Origin: an uncultured Sterolibacterium sp.
Lineage (GTDB): Bacteria > Pseudomonadota > Gammaproteobacteria > Burkholderiales > Rhodocyclaceae
Reading direction: 5' to 3'
Length of the DNA: 64,000 nt
NCBI GenBank assembly: GCA_903904605.1
Contig: CAIVDC010000017.1
Location: 51,521 to 115,520 of the forward strand
Below the pieces are notes generated by a model, which was not told where the DNA came from, did not search any database, and worked only from the letters and a program-made list of their open reading frames with translations. Position numbers and translations under genes: made by a program. How positions within the stretch are numbered: the first letter of the stretch is position 1; the number at the start of each line of letters is the position of its first letter. Shown here one piece after another: positions 18,656 through 28,173 of the stretch.

Positions 18656-21028
18656 ATGGCTAGTTTCGCTGGTTTCGTAAAGTCCCTGGAAAATTTCTTC
18701 TTCGGCCGGCGCCTTTCGACGCTGGCGGTCCTGCTGCTATTCACCGTCGTCATGGCCTATCTGGCCCTGCAGTTGCGCATGTCGGCGGGCTTCGACAAGC
18801 AATTGCCGGTGGGTCACGAGTACACCGACGTCTTTTTCAAGTACCGCAGCCAACTGTTCGGCGCCAACCGCATCATGGTCGTCCTGCGCGCCAAGAAAGG
18901 CGATATCTGGAATCAGGCCTCGCTGAAGAAGCTCAACGAGGTCACCGAGGCGGTGCTCTTCCTGCCCGGCATCGACCGCCGTTCGGTGCAGTCGCTGTGG
19001 ACGCCGAATACCCGCGTCTATGAGCTGACCGAGGACGGGTTTCAGGCCGAAGATGTGATCGGCGGCAACGTCACCGCCGATGCGCTCGACGCCGGGAAGA
19101 TTGCCACCATCCGCGACCGCGTGGTGCGCGGCGGCTACATGGGCAATCTGGTCGCCAACGACAACAGCGCCGCCATGGTCGTCGCCGACCTGCTCGAGGA
19201 GGATTCCACCACTCACCAGAAACTCGACTACCTCGATCTCGCGGCCAAGCTGGAGAAGGACATCCGCGCCAAGTACGAGACGCCCGACCAGGAGATCGAG
19301 ATCATCGGTTTCGCCAAGCAGATCGGCGACATCGCCGATGGCGCCAAGGGCGTCGTCGAGTTCTTCGCCCTGGCGATGCTGCTGACGGCACTGTCGGTCT
19401 ATTGGTATTCGCGCTCCCTGCTGCTGACCATTCTGGTCATCGCCTGCTCGATGACCTCGGTGGTCTGGCAATTCGGCACCTTGACCCTGCTTGGCTATGG
19501 ACTCGATCCCCTGGCCATTCTCGTCCCCTTCCTGGTCTTCGCCATCGGCGTCTCGCACGGCGTGCAGCAGATCAACGCCATCTCCAAAGCCATCGCGGCC
19601 GGACAGGATTCCATGGGGGCGGCGCGCGAAAGTTTCTCCAGCCTGTTCATTCCCGGCACCCTGGCCCTGGTGACCGCCTTCGTCGGCTTCATCACCCTGG
19701 TGCTGATCCCGATACCGATGATCCGCGAACTGGGCATCACCGCCTCGATAGGCGTCGGCTTCAAGATCGTCACCAACTTGATCATGCTGCCCGTGGTCGC
19801 CTCCTTCTTCCGTTTCTCGCGTGCCTATGCGGTGAACCTCGAGGCGGTACAGGCGCGCCGCTCCAGATTGATCGAGCGTCTCAGTTTCATCGCCGACATC
19901 CGATACGCGCGCCTGGTGCTGGGGCTTGCGGCGGTGCTGCTGGTCGTCGGCGTCTGGCAGAGCCAGGGCCGCCATATCGGCGCGCTGCAGCCGGGCGCGC
20001 CCGAACTGCGCGCCGATTCGCGCTACAACCGGGATGTGCAGAACATCGTCAGCCGCTTCGATCTGGGCATGGACGTTCTAACCGTGGTCTTCGAGACGCC
20101 CAACGATTCGTGCAACAACTACGGCATCGTCAACTACATCGACCAGTTCACCCAGCACATGTCGCAGGTCCCCGGTGTCCTCTCGGTGTCCTCGCTGTCC
20201 TCCCTGGCCAAGTTCGCCAATGCCGGCCTCAACGAGGGCAACCCGAAGATGACGGCTCTGCCGCGCGACAGCAAGGCGCTGCAGGTGGCCGTCGGCTACC
20301 TGCCCGAAGCGGGTGGCCTGTTCAACCGCTCCTGCACCATGATGGCGGCCAATATCTACCTCGCCGATCACAAGGCGACCACCATCCGGCCCGCGATCGC
20401 CGCGGTCAAGGCGTTCAGGCGGAATTTCAACCCCGACGTGCTGGGCATGAAGGTATTGCTCGCTTCTGGCAACATCGGCGTCCTGGCGGCGACCAATGAG
20501 GAGATCGAGGCGCGCGAACTGCCGATGATGCTCTACGTCTATGCCGCGATCCTGGTCCTGGTGCTGGTCGCCTACCGTGACTGGCGCGCCATGTTCGCCT
20601 GTTGCCTGCCGCTGACCTTGGCCACCTTTCTCGGTTACTGGTTCATGAAGGCGCTGGACATCGGTCTCACCGTCGCCACCTTGCCGGTGATGGTGCTGGC
20701 CACGGGCATCGGGGTCGACTACGCCTTCTATATCTACAACCGGCTGCTGATCCATCTGTCGCGCCGGGAGCCGATGAAGCAGGCCCTCGAAGGGGCGCTG
20801 CGCGAGGTCGGCATCGCCACCGTGTTTACCGCCATCACTCTGTCCGTCGGAGTCGCGACGTGGTCGTTCTCCGACTTGAAATTCCAGGCCGACATGGGCA
20901 TCCTGCTGACCTTCATGTTCATGATGAACATGCTGATGGCGATCACCGTCCTGCCTGCCTTCGCGGTGACGCTGGACGCCCTGTTCCCGCGCAAGGGACC
21001 GGTGCGCGCGCCGGCGATCGGGCACTGA
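18656..21028 (+). CDS. MMPL/RND family transporter (hydrophobe exporter-like)
   Basis: Two sets of TM segments and large periplasmic loops; GVDYAFYIYNRL motif typical of MMPL/RND. Confidence 0.92.
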   Translation: MASFAGFVKSLENFFFGRRLSTLAVLLLFTVVMAYLALQLRMSAGFDKQLPVGHEYTDVFFKYRSQLFGANRIMVVLRAKKGDIWNQASLKKLNEVTEAVLFLPGIDRRSVQSLWTPNTRVYELTEDGFQAEDVIGGNVTADALDAGKIATIRDRVVRGGYMGNLVANDNSAAMVVADLLEEDSTTHQKLDYLDLAAKLEKDIRAKYETPDQEIEIIGFAKQIGDIADGAKGVVEFFALAMLLTALSVYWYSRSLLLTILVIACSMTSVVWQFGTLTLLGYGLDPLAILVPFLVFAIGVSHGVQQINAISKAIAAGQDSMGAARESFSSLFIPGTLALVTAFVGFITLVLIPIPMIRELGITASIGVGFKIVTNLIMLPVVASFFRFSRAYAVNLEAVQARRSRLIERLSFIADIRYARLVLGLAAVLLVVGVWQSQGRHIGALQPGAPELRADSRYNRDVQNIVSRFDLGMDVLTVVFETPNDSCNNYGIVNYIDQFTQHMSQVPGVLSVSSLSSLAKFANAGLNEGNPKMTALPRDSKALQVAVGYLPEAGGLFNRSCTMMAANIYLADHKATTIRPAIAAVKAFRRNFNPDVLGMKVLLASGNIGVLAATNEEIEARELPMMLYVYAAILVLVLVAYRDWRAMFACCLPLTLATFLGYWFMKALDIGLTVATLPVMVLATGIGVDYAFYIYNRLLIHLSRREPMKQALEGALREVGIATVFTAITLSVGVATWSFSDLKFQADMGILLTFMFMMNMLMAITVLPAFAVTLDALFPRKGPVRAPAIGH

Positions 21029-21031
21029 GCC

Positions 21032-21991
21032 ATGCGCAAATCAATTCTCCTGCTGCTCGCGGCATGCCTCTTCTCCGCCGTTACGGCGGCCGCCGACAAG
21101 GCAGACAAGCCGCTCTCGATCTGGCGCAACGCACCGCTGATCAACCAGGCCGACAAGGCGCCGATCATCGCCGCCGCCAACGCCGGGCAGCGCATCGTCG
21201 CGGTCGGAGACTATGGTATCGTCATCATTTCGGACGACGGCAAGCATTTCCGTCAAGCCAAGAATGTGCCCACGCGCAGCGTCCTCACCAGCGTCTTCTT
21301 CATCGACGAAAAGCGCGGCTGGGCGGCGGGCCACGACGGCACGGTGATCACCAGCGACGACGGCGGCGAAAACTGGCAGCTGCTGCGCGAAGAACCGGGC
21401 AAGGAGCGGGTGCTGCTCTCGGTCTGGTTCGAGAATGCACAGCGCGGCCTGGCTGTCGGCCAGTTCGGCCTGGCGCTGGAAACCGAGGATGGCGGCAAGA
21501 CCTGGAACGAGCGCAGGCTGGTCGACGGCGAGGCGCGCGACAAGCATTACATGCAGATCTTCGCCGGCAAGGGCGGTTTGCTCTTGATCGCCGCAGAAGC
21601 GGGAACCCTGCTGCGCTCTGAGGACGACGGCCGCAATTGGCAAGTTATCCAGACCGACAACAAGGGCTCCTTCTGGACCGGACTGGTGCTTGCCGACGGC
21701 GCCATGCTCGCCGCCGGCATGCGTGGCCATATCTATCGCAGCGCGGACCGCGGCGTCAAATGGCAGGAGATGGCCAGCGGCACCCAGCAATCGATTACTG
21801 CGATCGTCCAAAGGCCGGATGGCAGCCTGCGCTTGATCGGCAATGCTGGCACCGACCTCTTCAGCCGGGATGACGGGCGCACCTTCCAGGCGAAGAATCG
21901 CGCCGATCGCGCCAATCTGACTGCGCTGGCCACCGGCAGACAGGGCGAAGTGCTGTTCACCCTCTCGGGAGTTGCCCCGGAGGAGAAGTAG
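21032..21991 (+). CDS. YCF48-related / BNR-repeat beta-propeller protein
   Basis: Repeats such as IVISDDGKHFRQ, GTVITSDDGGENWQLL, LALETEDGGKTWNER, LLRSEDDGRNWQ. Confidence 0.9.
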   Translation: MRKSILLLLAACLFSAVTAAADKADKPLSIWRNAPLINQADKAPIIAAANAGQRIVAVGDYGIVIISDDGKHFRQAKNVPTRSVLTSVFFIDEKRGWAAGHDGTVITSDDGGENWQLLREEPGKERVLLSVWFENAQRGLAVGQFGLALETEDGGKTWNERRLVDGEARDKHYMQIFAGKGGLLLIAAEAGTLLRSEDDGRNWQVIQTDNKGSFWTGLVLADGAMLAAGMRGHIYRSADRGVKWQEMASGTQQSITAIVQRPDGSLRLIGNAGTDLFSRDDGRTFQAKNRADRANLTALATGRQGEVLFTLSGVAPEEK

Positions 21992-22156
21992 ATGCGGCGG
22001 CCGGCCGCTCGCGCCGCGTTCGGGCGTGTCCCGCCTCGAGAAGACTTACCGCAGGGCTCGCTGCGCTGCGGGATCACCGTCAGGCGGAGGACTTTGACGT
22101 GAGGAGAGGGTGAGCGGCACGGGAAACGCCCTAGCCTGGCTTATCCGAAGATATCG

Positions 22157-22888
22157 CTAATAGCGCGTGGTCAAATTCGTGAGCCATTGCGGCGAATTGT
22201 CGACCAGCCATGATTCGATCGGCTTGTCGGCTCCGGACAGGACCAGGACTGCAACGACCAGCAGGGCGAAGCCCAGTCCCGTCTTGCCCGCTTTGCCTGC
22301 CTGCAGCAGCTTGCCGCGGGCCTTTGCGATGGCGCTGCGCGAGAGTCGGGCCAGGATGACGATGGGCAGGGCCGCGCCGATTCCGAAGATGCCCATGAGC
22401 AGCGCGACTTGCCACAGATGCGCTCCCTGGCCGGCCAGCACGATCGCCGAGCCCAAAGTGGGGCCGACGCACGGGCTCCAGACGATGCCGAGGACCAGGC
22501 CGATTGCGAACTGGCCACAGAGGCCGTCGAGCGACATGCGCCTTATCAGTCGATGGCCGGCGTCACCGATTCCGGATCCGGCGGCCGAGGCGAAGCGCTG
22601 CTGAAGGCTGCCGGACATCAGGACGACGCCCAGAATGCCGAGGAGGATGGCGCCGATGGTTCGGAATACGGCCGTGTCCAGGCCCAGCGACGAGGCCGCC
22701 CATGCCAGGGCGGTGCCGGTTGCCGCGTAGGAGAGCGCGAGTCCTCCTGCCAGGGCCAGCGGCGCGCGCGGCTGGACATTCGCCGCCGAGCCCAGGAGAA
22801 TCGGGATGATCGGCAGCACGCAGGGGGAGAGCGTGGATAGAAGCCCCGCCAGCAGGCCAAAGCTATAGGAGCCGAGCCCGAACTCCAT
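22157..22888 (-). CDS. Cytochrome c biogenesis CcdA/DsbD-type transmembrane protein
   Basis: GLLAGLLSTLSPCVLPIIPILLGSA and VLGIVWSPCVGPTLGSAIVLA motifs. Confidence 0.93.
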   Translation of the reverse strand: MEFGLGSYSFGLLAGLLSTLSPCVLPIIPILLGSAANVQPRAPLALAGGLALSYAATGTALAWAASSLGLDTAVFRTIGAILLGILGVVLMSGSLQQRFASAAGSGIGDAGHRLIRRMSLDGLCGQFAIGLVLGIVWSPCVGPTLGSAIVLAGQGAHLWQVALLMGIFGIGAALPIVILARLSRSAIAKARGKLLQAGKAGKTGLGFALLVVAVLVLSGADKPIESWLVDNSPQWLTNLTTRY

Positions 22889-22895
22889 CAGGGCA

Positions 22896-23282
22896 TCAAA
22901 TCACGGTCTTCTTGACCAGCCCTTCGATGCCGGCATGGGTCGTGTCGCCGACCGAACGGGCGACTTCCCTGCCGCCCCTGAAGCCGATCAGGGTGCTTTG
23001 CATCGGCACCTTGTATTTCTGAACGAGCGGCTTGTCGGTGTCGAAATCAATCATGAGCAGGGTCACGTCCTGGTAGGCGGGCAAGTTCATGAGCGCGGAC
23101 AGGATCGGCTTCTGAGCCTTGCAGGTAGGGCACCAGGTGGCATGGATGGCCAGCACCACCGGCTTGCGGGCGGCGGACAGCCGGTCGAACTCGGCTTGAC
23201 TGTAGGGTTTGATCGCGCCGGCGCTCACCACGGAGAAGAACATCGAGAAGATGAGCAGGAGGGCGACTTTGGCGATCTTCAT
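22896..23282 (-). CDS. Thioredoxin-fold periplasmic protein
   Basis: Signal peptide; IHATWCPTCKAQKPILSAL (CPTC) redox motif; VPMQSTLIGFRGGREVARSVGDT. Confidence 0.92.
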   Translation of the reverse strand: MKIAKVALLLIFSMFFSVVSAGAIKPYSQAEFDRLSAARKPVVLAIHATWCPTCKAQKPILSALMNLPAYQDVTLLMIDFDTDKPLVQKYKVPMQSTLIGFRGGREVARSVGDTTHAGIEGLVKKTVI

Positions 23283-23400
23283 AGTGATATCCTTTTGAAG
23301 TTGATTGAGATCCAGTACTCAGAGTCGCCGTGGCGGAAAGGGTTCGCGGCGCCGAAAAATAGTATCTGGCGGTTCCAGGTTCCTTGGGGAGGAGCAAAGC

Positions 23401-23868
23401 TTGGAGAAAAGATTGTCGTGGCGGATGTTGAGTCTGGTGCTCATCGTTCTCGGTGCTATGGCCTGGCTTTCGGATGCCGTCACGCTCCAAGGGGAGAGCA
23501 CTGTCTATACCGCCGTATGTCAAGCCGGAAGTTGGCAGGGAGCAAACTGCACGGGAAGGCTCGCCGCCGGACCGGGCTTTCGTTTTCGCGCTCTCAAGGC
23601 CCATAGGGAAGTATTGTTCTGGACAGTGGGCTCGACCACGGAGCCATCGGGAAAGTTCAGCGATTGCCTGATTCAGGACGGAAGAAATTGGCGCTGCAAG
23701 GAGAATGCCGACCTTTCCAGCACGATCACCCGGGAGATGGTGAGCGGTTGTCCCGTCCGCGATTCGACCGGACTGGCTCTGTCGTTTCGCCAGATACCCA
23801 AGTGGCGCTGGCTCCTGATGAGGTTGGGAGTTTCCACCGGGAATACGGTCGCTGACCGAAAAACCTAG
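23401..23868 (+). CDS. Hypothetical membrane-anchored protein, divergent from the thioredoxin/CcdA pair
   Basis: TTG start preceded by GGGGAGGAG; N-terminal TM (MLSLVLIVLGAMAWLSDAV), several Cys; family not recognised. Confidence 0.6.
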   Translation: MEKRLSWRMLSLVLIVLGAMAWLSDAVTLQGESTVYTAVCQAGSWQGANCTGRLAAGPGFRFRALKAHREVLFWTVGSTTEPSGKFSDCLIQDGRNWRCKENADLSSTITREMVSGCPVRDSTGLALSFRQIPKWRWLLMRLGVSTGNTVADRKT

Positions 23869-23968
23869 CTTGGTTTTCAGATCCCTTGCGGCATCGCCGG
23901 GCGCCGGCAGGCGGCGCATCGATTTGCCCAATTCGGCCGCGGCGATAGGGCCGCAGCGCGGCCGAGCT

Positions 23969-23986
23969 CTGTAACCTAGGTCACAG
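23969..23986. promoter_or_regulatory. CRP/FNR-superfamily-like palindrome upstream of the DUF2892 gene
   Basis: CTGTAACCTAGGTCACAG, a near-perfect 18-bp palindrome resembling TGTGA-N6-TCACA. Confidence 0.5.
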
Positions 23987-24047
23987 ACCCGACGCCGGCA
24001 GGGGAGTCAAATGGCATCCGTCGCGTTGCAAATTACGGAGGCAGATC

Positions 24048-24236
24048 ATGACACTCAATGTCTGCAGCATCGATCGCGTGCTCAGGATCGGCGTAGGTTT
24101 CGCCCTGATCGCTTGGGTCATGATGGGCGGCCCGCTCTGGGCCTTGATCGGCATCCTGCCGCTGGTGACCGGACTGCTCGGCTTCTGCCCAGTCTATCCG
24201 CTAATCGGTTTCGGGACCTGTTCCGCCAGGAATTGA
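24048..24236 (+). CDS. DUF2892 (YgaP-like transmembrane) protein
   Basis: NVCSIDRVLRIGVGFALIAWVMMGGPLWALIGILPLVTGLLGFCPVYPLIGFGTC; good SD (GGAGG). Confidence 0.88.
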   Translation: MTLNVCSIDRVLRIGVGFALIAWVMMGGPLWALIGILPLVTGLLGFCPVYPLIGFGTCSARN

Positions 24237-24408
24237 GTTTGGCAGGCGGGTCGTCCGAAGCGGCCGGTCGATGCTAGAACGCTGGCAACGGCCTGTTCGA
24301 ACGGGCGGCCGGCGCCGGAATTGAGTCATGCTGCGGAGATTCCGGTTCATTCTCGGCGCCATGTTACTGTGCACGGCACCGACCTTGTGTGGCCAGGAGC
24401 GCCGTCGT

Positions 24409-24870
24409 ATGAAAGCCTTTCAGGACTACTACCCGCAGAATCTGTCGCATTGCTACGGCTGTGGGATTCACAACGAATCCGGTCACCGGATCAAGACCTA
24501 CTGGGAAGGTGAGGAAAGCGTCACGCGTTTTTCGCCAGAGCCTTTTCATACCGCTGTTCCGGGTTTCGTCTACGGCGGCTTGCTGGCCTCGCTGATCGAT
24601 TGCCACAGCACGGGGACGGCGGCTGCCGCGATGTATCGCGCCGCCGGACGGGCCATGGATACTTCGCCCCCTTTCCGTTTCGTCACCGGATCGCTGCACG
24701 TCAGCTACCTCAGGCCGACGCCGCTTGGCCGGGAACTGGAAATTCGCGGACAGGTGAAGGAGATCAAGGGACGAAAGGTGGTCATCGAGTCAACGGTGTT
24801 CGTCGACGGCGTAGCGACTGCCCGTGGCGAGGTGGTCGCCGTTCAAATGCCGGAGAATTTCGGCAGCTGA
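24409..24870 (+). CDS. PaaI/hotdog-fold thioesterase
   Basis: HCYGCGIHNESGHRIKTYW...FVYGGLLASLIDCHSTGTAAAA hotdog motif. Confidence 0.85.
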   Translation: MKAFQDYYPQNLSHCYGCGIHNESGHRIKTYWEGEESVTRFSPEPFHTAVPGFVYGGLLASLIDCHSTGTAAAAMYRAAGRAMDTSPPFRFVTGSLHVSYLRPTPLGRELEIRGQVKEIKGRKVVIESTVFVDGVATARGEVVAVQMPENFGS

Positions 24871-24915
24871 ACCGTGACGCCCGTTTCCTAAACGATCCGT
24901 CGGGCACAAGACGCC

Positions 24916-26148
24916 TTAGACCGCTTCCTTGTTCCTCAGAACGTGTTGTGCCAGGTGCTTCAAATCCGGCATGGCTTTCATCAAGACGTAGCCGTAGCCT
25001 GCCGACAGGATCCCGGCAATGACGAATCCCGGTTTCACGCTCCCCATTAAGTGGGCAAGGCCGCCGTAGGCGAGGCTGCCCAAAGGCAGCATTCCGATGA
25101 AGGACATCGTATAGAGCGCCATCACCCGGCCGCGCAGGTGCTCCGGAACTAGCGACTGCAACAGGATATTGCACGAGGTGACGATCATGATGAAGGCTCC
25201 GCCGGAAACGAACAGCAGCGGCAATGCCAAGCTCAGCAGGCGATTGTAGGCAAAAGCGGTCGAGGCGATGCCGGCCACGATGCAGGCCAGTACGATGCTG
25301 CTGCCGAGGCCGGCCAGCGATTTCCGGTTGGCCAGATAGAGTGCCGCTGCCAGCGCACCGCCACCCGACGAGCCCATGAGCGTTCCAAGCAGATCAGGTC
25401 CGCCCTTGAAGATGTCCTTGGCATAGACCGGCATGAAGGTCATGAACGGCGCGACGCAAATGCTGGTGACCGCGACGGTGGCCACCAGCCAGCGGGCGGG
25501 CGGGAAGTGGCGCAGGTATTGCATCGCCTCGATCATCGAACCGGCGGTCCGCTTCCTGCTCAGTTTGTCGCGGTGAATGGTGAGCAGGGTGTATATGGCC
25601 GCAACATAGGAAACGGCATTGATGGCGAAGCAAGCCGGTTCGTTGAGAATCGCCAGGGTGAATCCCGCCACGGCCGGCCCAAGCACGCGGGCTCCGTTGA
25701 AGGTCAGTGAGTTGAGCGCAATCGCATTGGATAAGAGCTTGCGATCATGAATGATTTCGGTGACGAACGCCTGCCTGGACGGCATCTCGATTGCGCCGGC
25801 GAGCCCCAGGACGGCAGACGCCACGATCAGTATCCACGGGCTGAAACTCTGCTGCCAGGCAATGACCGACAGGAAAACGGCCACCGCCATTTCGACGACC
25901 TGCATCCAGATCAGCATGTCGCGCTTGCTGAAACGATCGGCCAGAATTCCGCCCAGCGGGGTCGCGACCAGCATGGGGATCTGACCGGAAAATGCGACCA
26001 GGCCGAGCATGAATGCGGATCCGGTGACGCGGTATGCGATCCACGACAGCGTCACTTGCTGCACCCATGTGCCGATCAGCGAGATCACCTGACCGAAGAA
26101 GTAATAGCGGAAGTCGCGCCCGGAAAGCGCGCGAAAGGTGTTTCTCAT
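24916..26148 (-). CDS. MFS transporter (MFS_3/enterobactin exporter-like)
   Basis: MRNTFRALSGRDFRYYFFGQVISLIGTWVQQVTLSWIAYRVTGSAFMLG; 12-TM pattern; LGGILADRFSKR. Confidence 0.92.
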   Translation of the reverse strand: MRNTFRALSGRDFRYYFFGQVISLIGTWVQQVTLSWIAYRVTGSAFMLGLVAFSGQIPMLVATPLGGILADRFSKRDMLIWMQVVEMAVAVFLSVIAWQQSFSPWILIVASAVLGLAGAIEMPSRQAFVTEIIHDRKLLSNAIALNSLTFNGARVLGPAVAGFTLAILNEPACFAINAVSYVAAIYTLLTIHRDKLSRKRTAGSMIEAMQYLRHFPPARWLVATVAVTSICVAPFMTFMPVYAKDIFKGGPDLLGTLMGSSGGGALAAALYLANRKSLAGLGSSIVLACIVAGIASTAFAYNRLLSLALPLLFVSGGAFIMIVTSCNILLQSLVPEHLRGRVMALYTMSFIGMLPLGSLAYGGLAHLMGSVKPGFVIAGILSAGYGYVLMKAMPDLKHLAQHVLRNKEAV

Positions 26149-26410
26149 AAGGGACTTCCGACAAGCATGGCGAATTATAGGCTGCGTTCGAATGGAGGGA
26201 GCGGGCAGGTCAAGAGATCTGCCTGGGCGGGCGTTGCCCGCTCATGGCGGCAGTTGGCCAGCAAAACTTCCGCTTGCGCGCGCCCTGCGCGTTAACGGTC
26301 AACGACGGCCGGGTAGCTTATCATGGCGATCTTTCCGGGTCAGATGGGCTTGCCGGGGCGGAGATTGCGGAATCCCGCACTCGTCCAGCCGGGGTCAGCA
26401 GGACAAACAC

Positions 26411-27241
26411 ATGAATTCCAAACTACGCATCGATTTCCACGTCCATCTGGCCTTATACGCGCACCACAAGCCCTGGGTGACCGAGTGGATAAGAAAGTAC
26501 TACCCTGACAACTACGAGGAATTCATCAACCGGTACAACGATCCGGGCGCGTTCGAGGAATTGCTCACGGCCGAAGGCGTCGATTACGCGTGCATCCTTG
26601 CCGAACAGAGCCCTATCACCACAGGCCTCTGCGGCAATGAGCAAGTGCGGGAATTCTGCGCGGGGAGAAAGCGTCTCATCCCTTTTTGCGACCTCAACCC
26701 TTTCCTGTACACGGACCTTGGCGCTGAGCTGCGCAGGAAGGTCGAAGACGAAGGCTTTCGCGGCGTGAAGCTGTATCCTACCTATCAGCATTATTATCTG
26801 AACGCGCCGAGAATCTATCCTCTCTACCAGGCCGCCCAGGACCTGGGGATTCCGGTCCTGATCCATACCGGTTCTTCGGTTTTCAAGGGTTCGCGCCTCA
26901 AGTACGGCGATCCGCTCCATCTGGACGACGTGGCCGTCGATTTTCCCGCATTGAACCTGGTCATGGCGCATTCGGGACGGGGATTCTGGTATGACCGGGC
27001 CTTTTCACTTTCCCGGCTGCACGCCAATGTCTATATGGAAATATCCGGCTTGCCGCCGGCCAAGTTGCTGAGGTATTTTCCCGAGCTGGCGCGCAATGCG
27101 GACAAGGTGATTTTTGGCAGTGACTGGCCCGGCTTGCCCTCGATTGCCGGAAATATCGAAGCCATCAGCCATCTGCCGATATCGGGCAAAGGGGCCGAGA
27201 TGATTCTCGGCGGCAACGCGGCAAGACTGTTGCGCCTTTGA
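26411..27241 (+). CDS. Amidohydrolase family protein
   Basis: IDFHVHLALYAHHK (HxH), GVKLYPTYQ, IHTGSSV, MAHSGRG, VIFGSDWPG metal/active-site motifs. Confidence 0.88.
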   Translation: MNSKLRIDFHVHLALYAHHKPWVTEWIRKYYPDNYEEFINRYNDPGAFEELLTAEGVDYACILAEQSPITTGLCGNEQVREFCAGRKRLIPFCDLNPFLYTDLGAELRRKVEDEGFRGVKLYPTYQHYYLNAPRIYPLYQAAQDLGIPVLIHTGSSVFKGSRLKYGDPLHLDDVAVDFPALNLVMAHSGRGFWYDRAFSLSRLHANVYMEISGLPPAKLLRYFPELARNADKVIFGSDWPGLPSIAGNIEAISHLPISGKGAEMILGGNAARLLRL

Positions 27242-27344
27242 AACGGCGGGGCTCTCAGCTTCGCGCCGAAATGCCCGAAGCTTCGGCGTCTAGACCTTAT
27301 ACTGACGACTGTAGCAACGCCCATTCCACGAACTCGGAGGACTC

Positions 27345-27767
27345 ATGCCTAACTCGATCACCGGTGGTTGCCTGTGCGGAAAGATACGTTACACGGTGAG
27401 CCAGCCGCTGCAGAATATCATTGCCTGTCACTGCACCCACTGCCAGAAAGCTTCCGGCGGCGGCGCGAGTCACAACGTGGTGGCGCCAACCGCCGCCGTG
27501 ACATTCACCGCCGGCCAGCCCAAGCTTTATGCCGATACCGCGCAGAGCGGGAACATCCTGAAACGCTATTTCTGCGCCGACTGCGGCTCGCCGATCTATG
27601 CCCAGCGGGAAAAGCTGCCCGAGGTGATGGTGCTCAAGGCCGGCACGCTCGACGACTCGGCGGATATGAAGGTGATCATGAACATCTGGACGAAGAGTGC
27701 GCGGCCGTGGATGCACATCGACCCCGCGACGGAATGCCACCCCGAAAACAGACCCGCCAAGAGTTGA
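27345..27767 (+). CDS. GFA (glutathione-dependent formaldehyde-activating-like, DUF636) family protein
   Basis: GGCLCGKIRYTV, CHCTHCQKASGG, RYFCADCGSPIYAQ zinc-binding motifs. Confidence 0.93.
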   Translation: MPNSITGGCLCGKIRYTVSQPLQNIIACHCTHCQKASGGGASHNVVAPTAAVTFTAGQPKLYADTAQSGNILKRYFCADCGSPIYAQREKLPEVMVLKAGTLDDSADMKVIMNIWTKSARPWMHIDPATECHPENRPAKS

Positions 27768-27865
27768 CGGGATCGCCTTTGGGATGCATCCCTGGATTGC
27801 AGTCGATGTATTGAGGCGGCCACCGGGGGGAGATCATTTCCGCGATAGGCAAAGTCAGGATCAAA

Positions 27866-28111
27866 GTGCCCGCATTCCCGGAGTGCTGGGATAGTTGCGG
27901 AAATTGCGCCCAGGGCGACGTGCGTGTCGCGGAGGTGCATGTGGTCGAAGGCCAGACGCTCGACTTCGACGACAAGGTGATCGTTCTCGAGACCGGCAAG
28001 GTGGCGCTGGACATCCCGTCGCCGCATCAGGGTATCGTGGTCGAAGTCTTCGTCAGGGTGGGCGACAAACTCGATGCCGGTCAGGTGCTGTGCACCCTGG
28101 ACCCGGGGTGA
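27866..28111 (+). CDS. Stand-alone biotin/lipoyl-attachment domain protein
   Basis: VIVLETGKVALDIPSPHQGIVVEVFVRVGDKLDAGQVLCTLD; GTG start or earlier in frame; CWDSCGNC near the N-terminus. Confidence 0.72.
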   Translation: MPAFPECWDSCGNCAQGDVRVAEVHVVEGQTLDFDDKVIVLETGKVALDIPSPHQGIVVEVFVRVGDKLDAGQVLCTLDPG

Positions 28112-28173
28112 TCGTCGTCGCCGCAAGGTCGCGGCGAATGTTGCGTGATCGGTTTCTCGAACCGGACAGTCGA

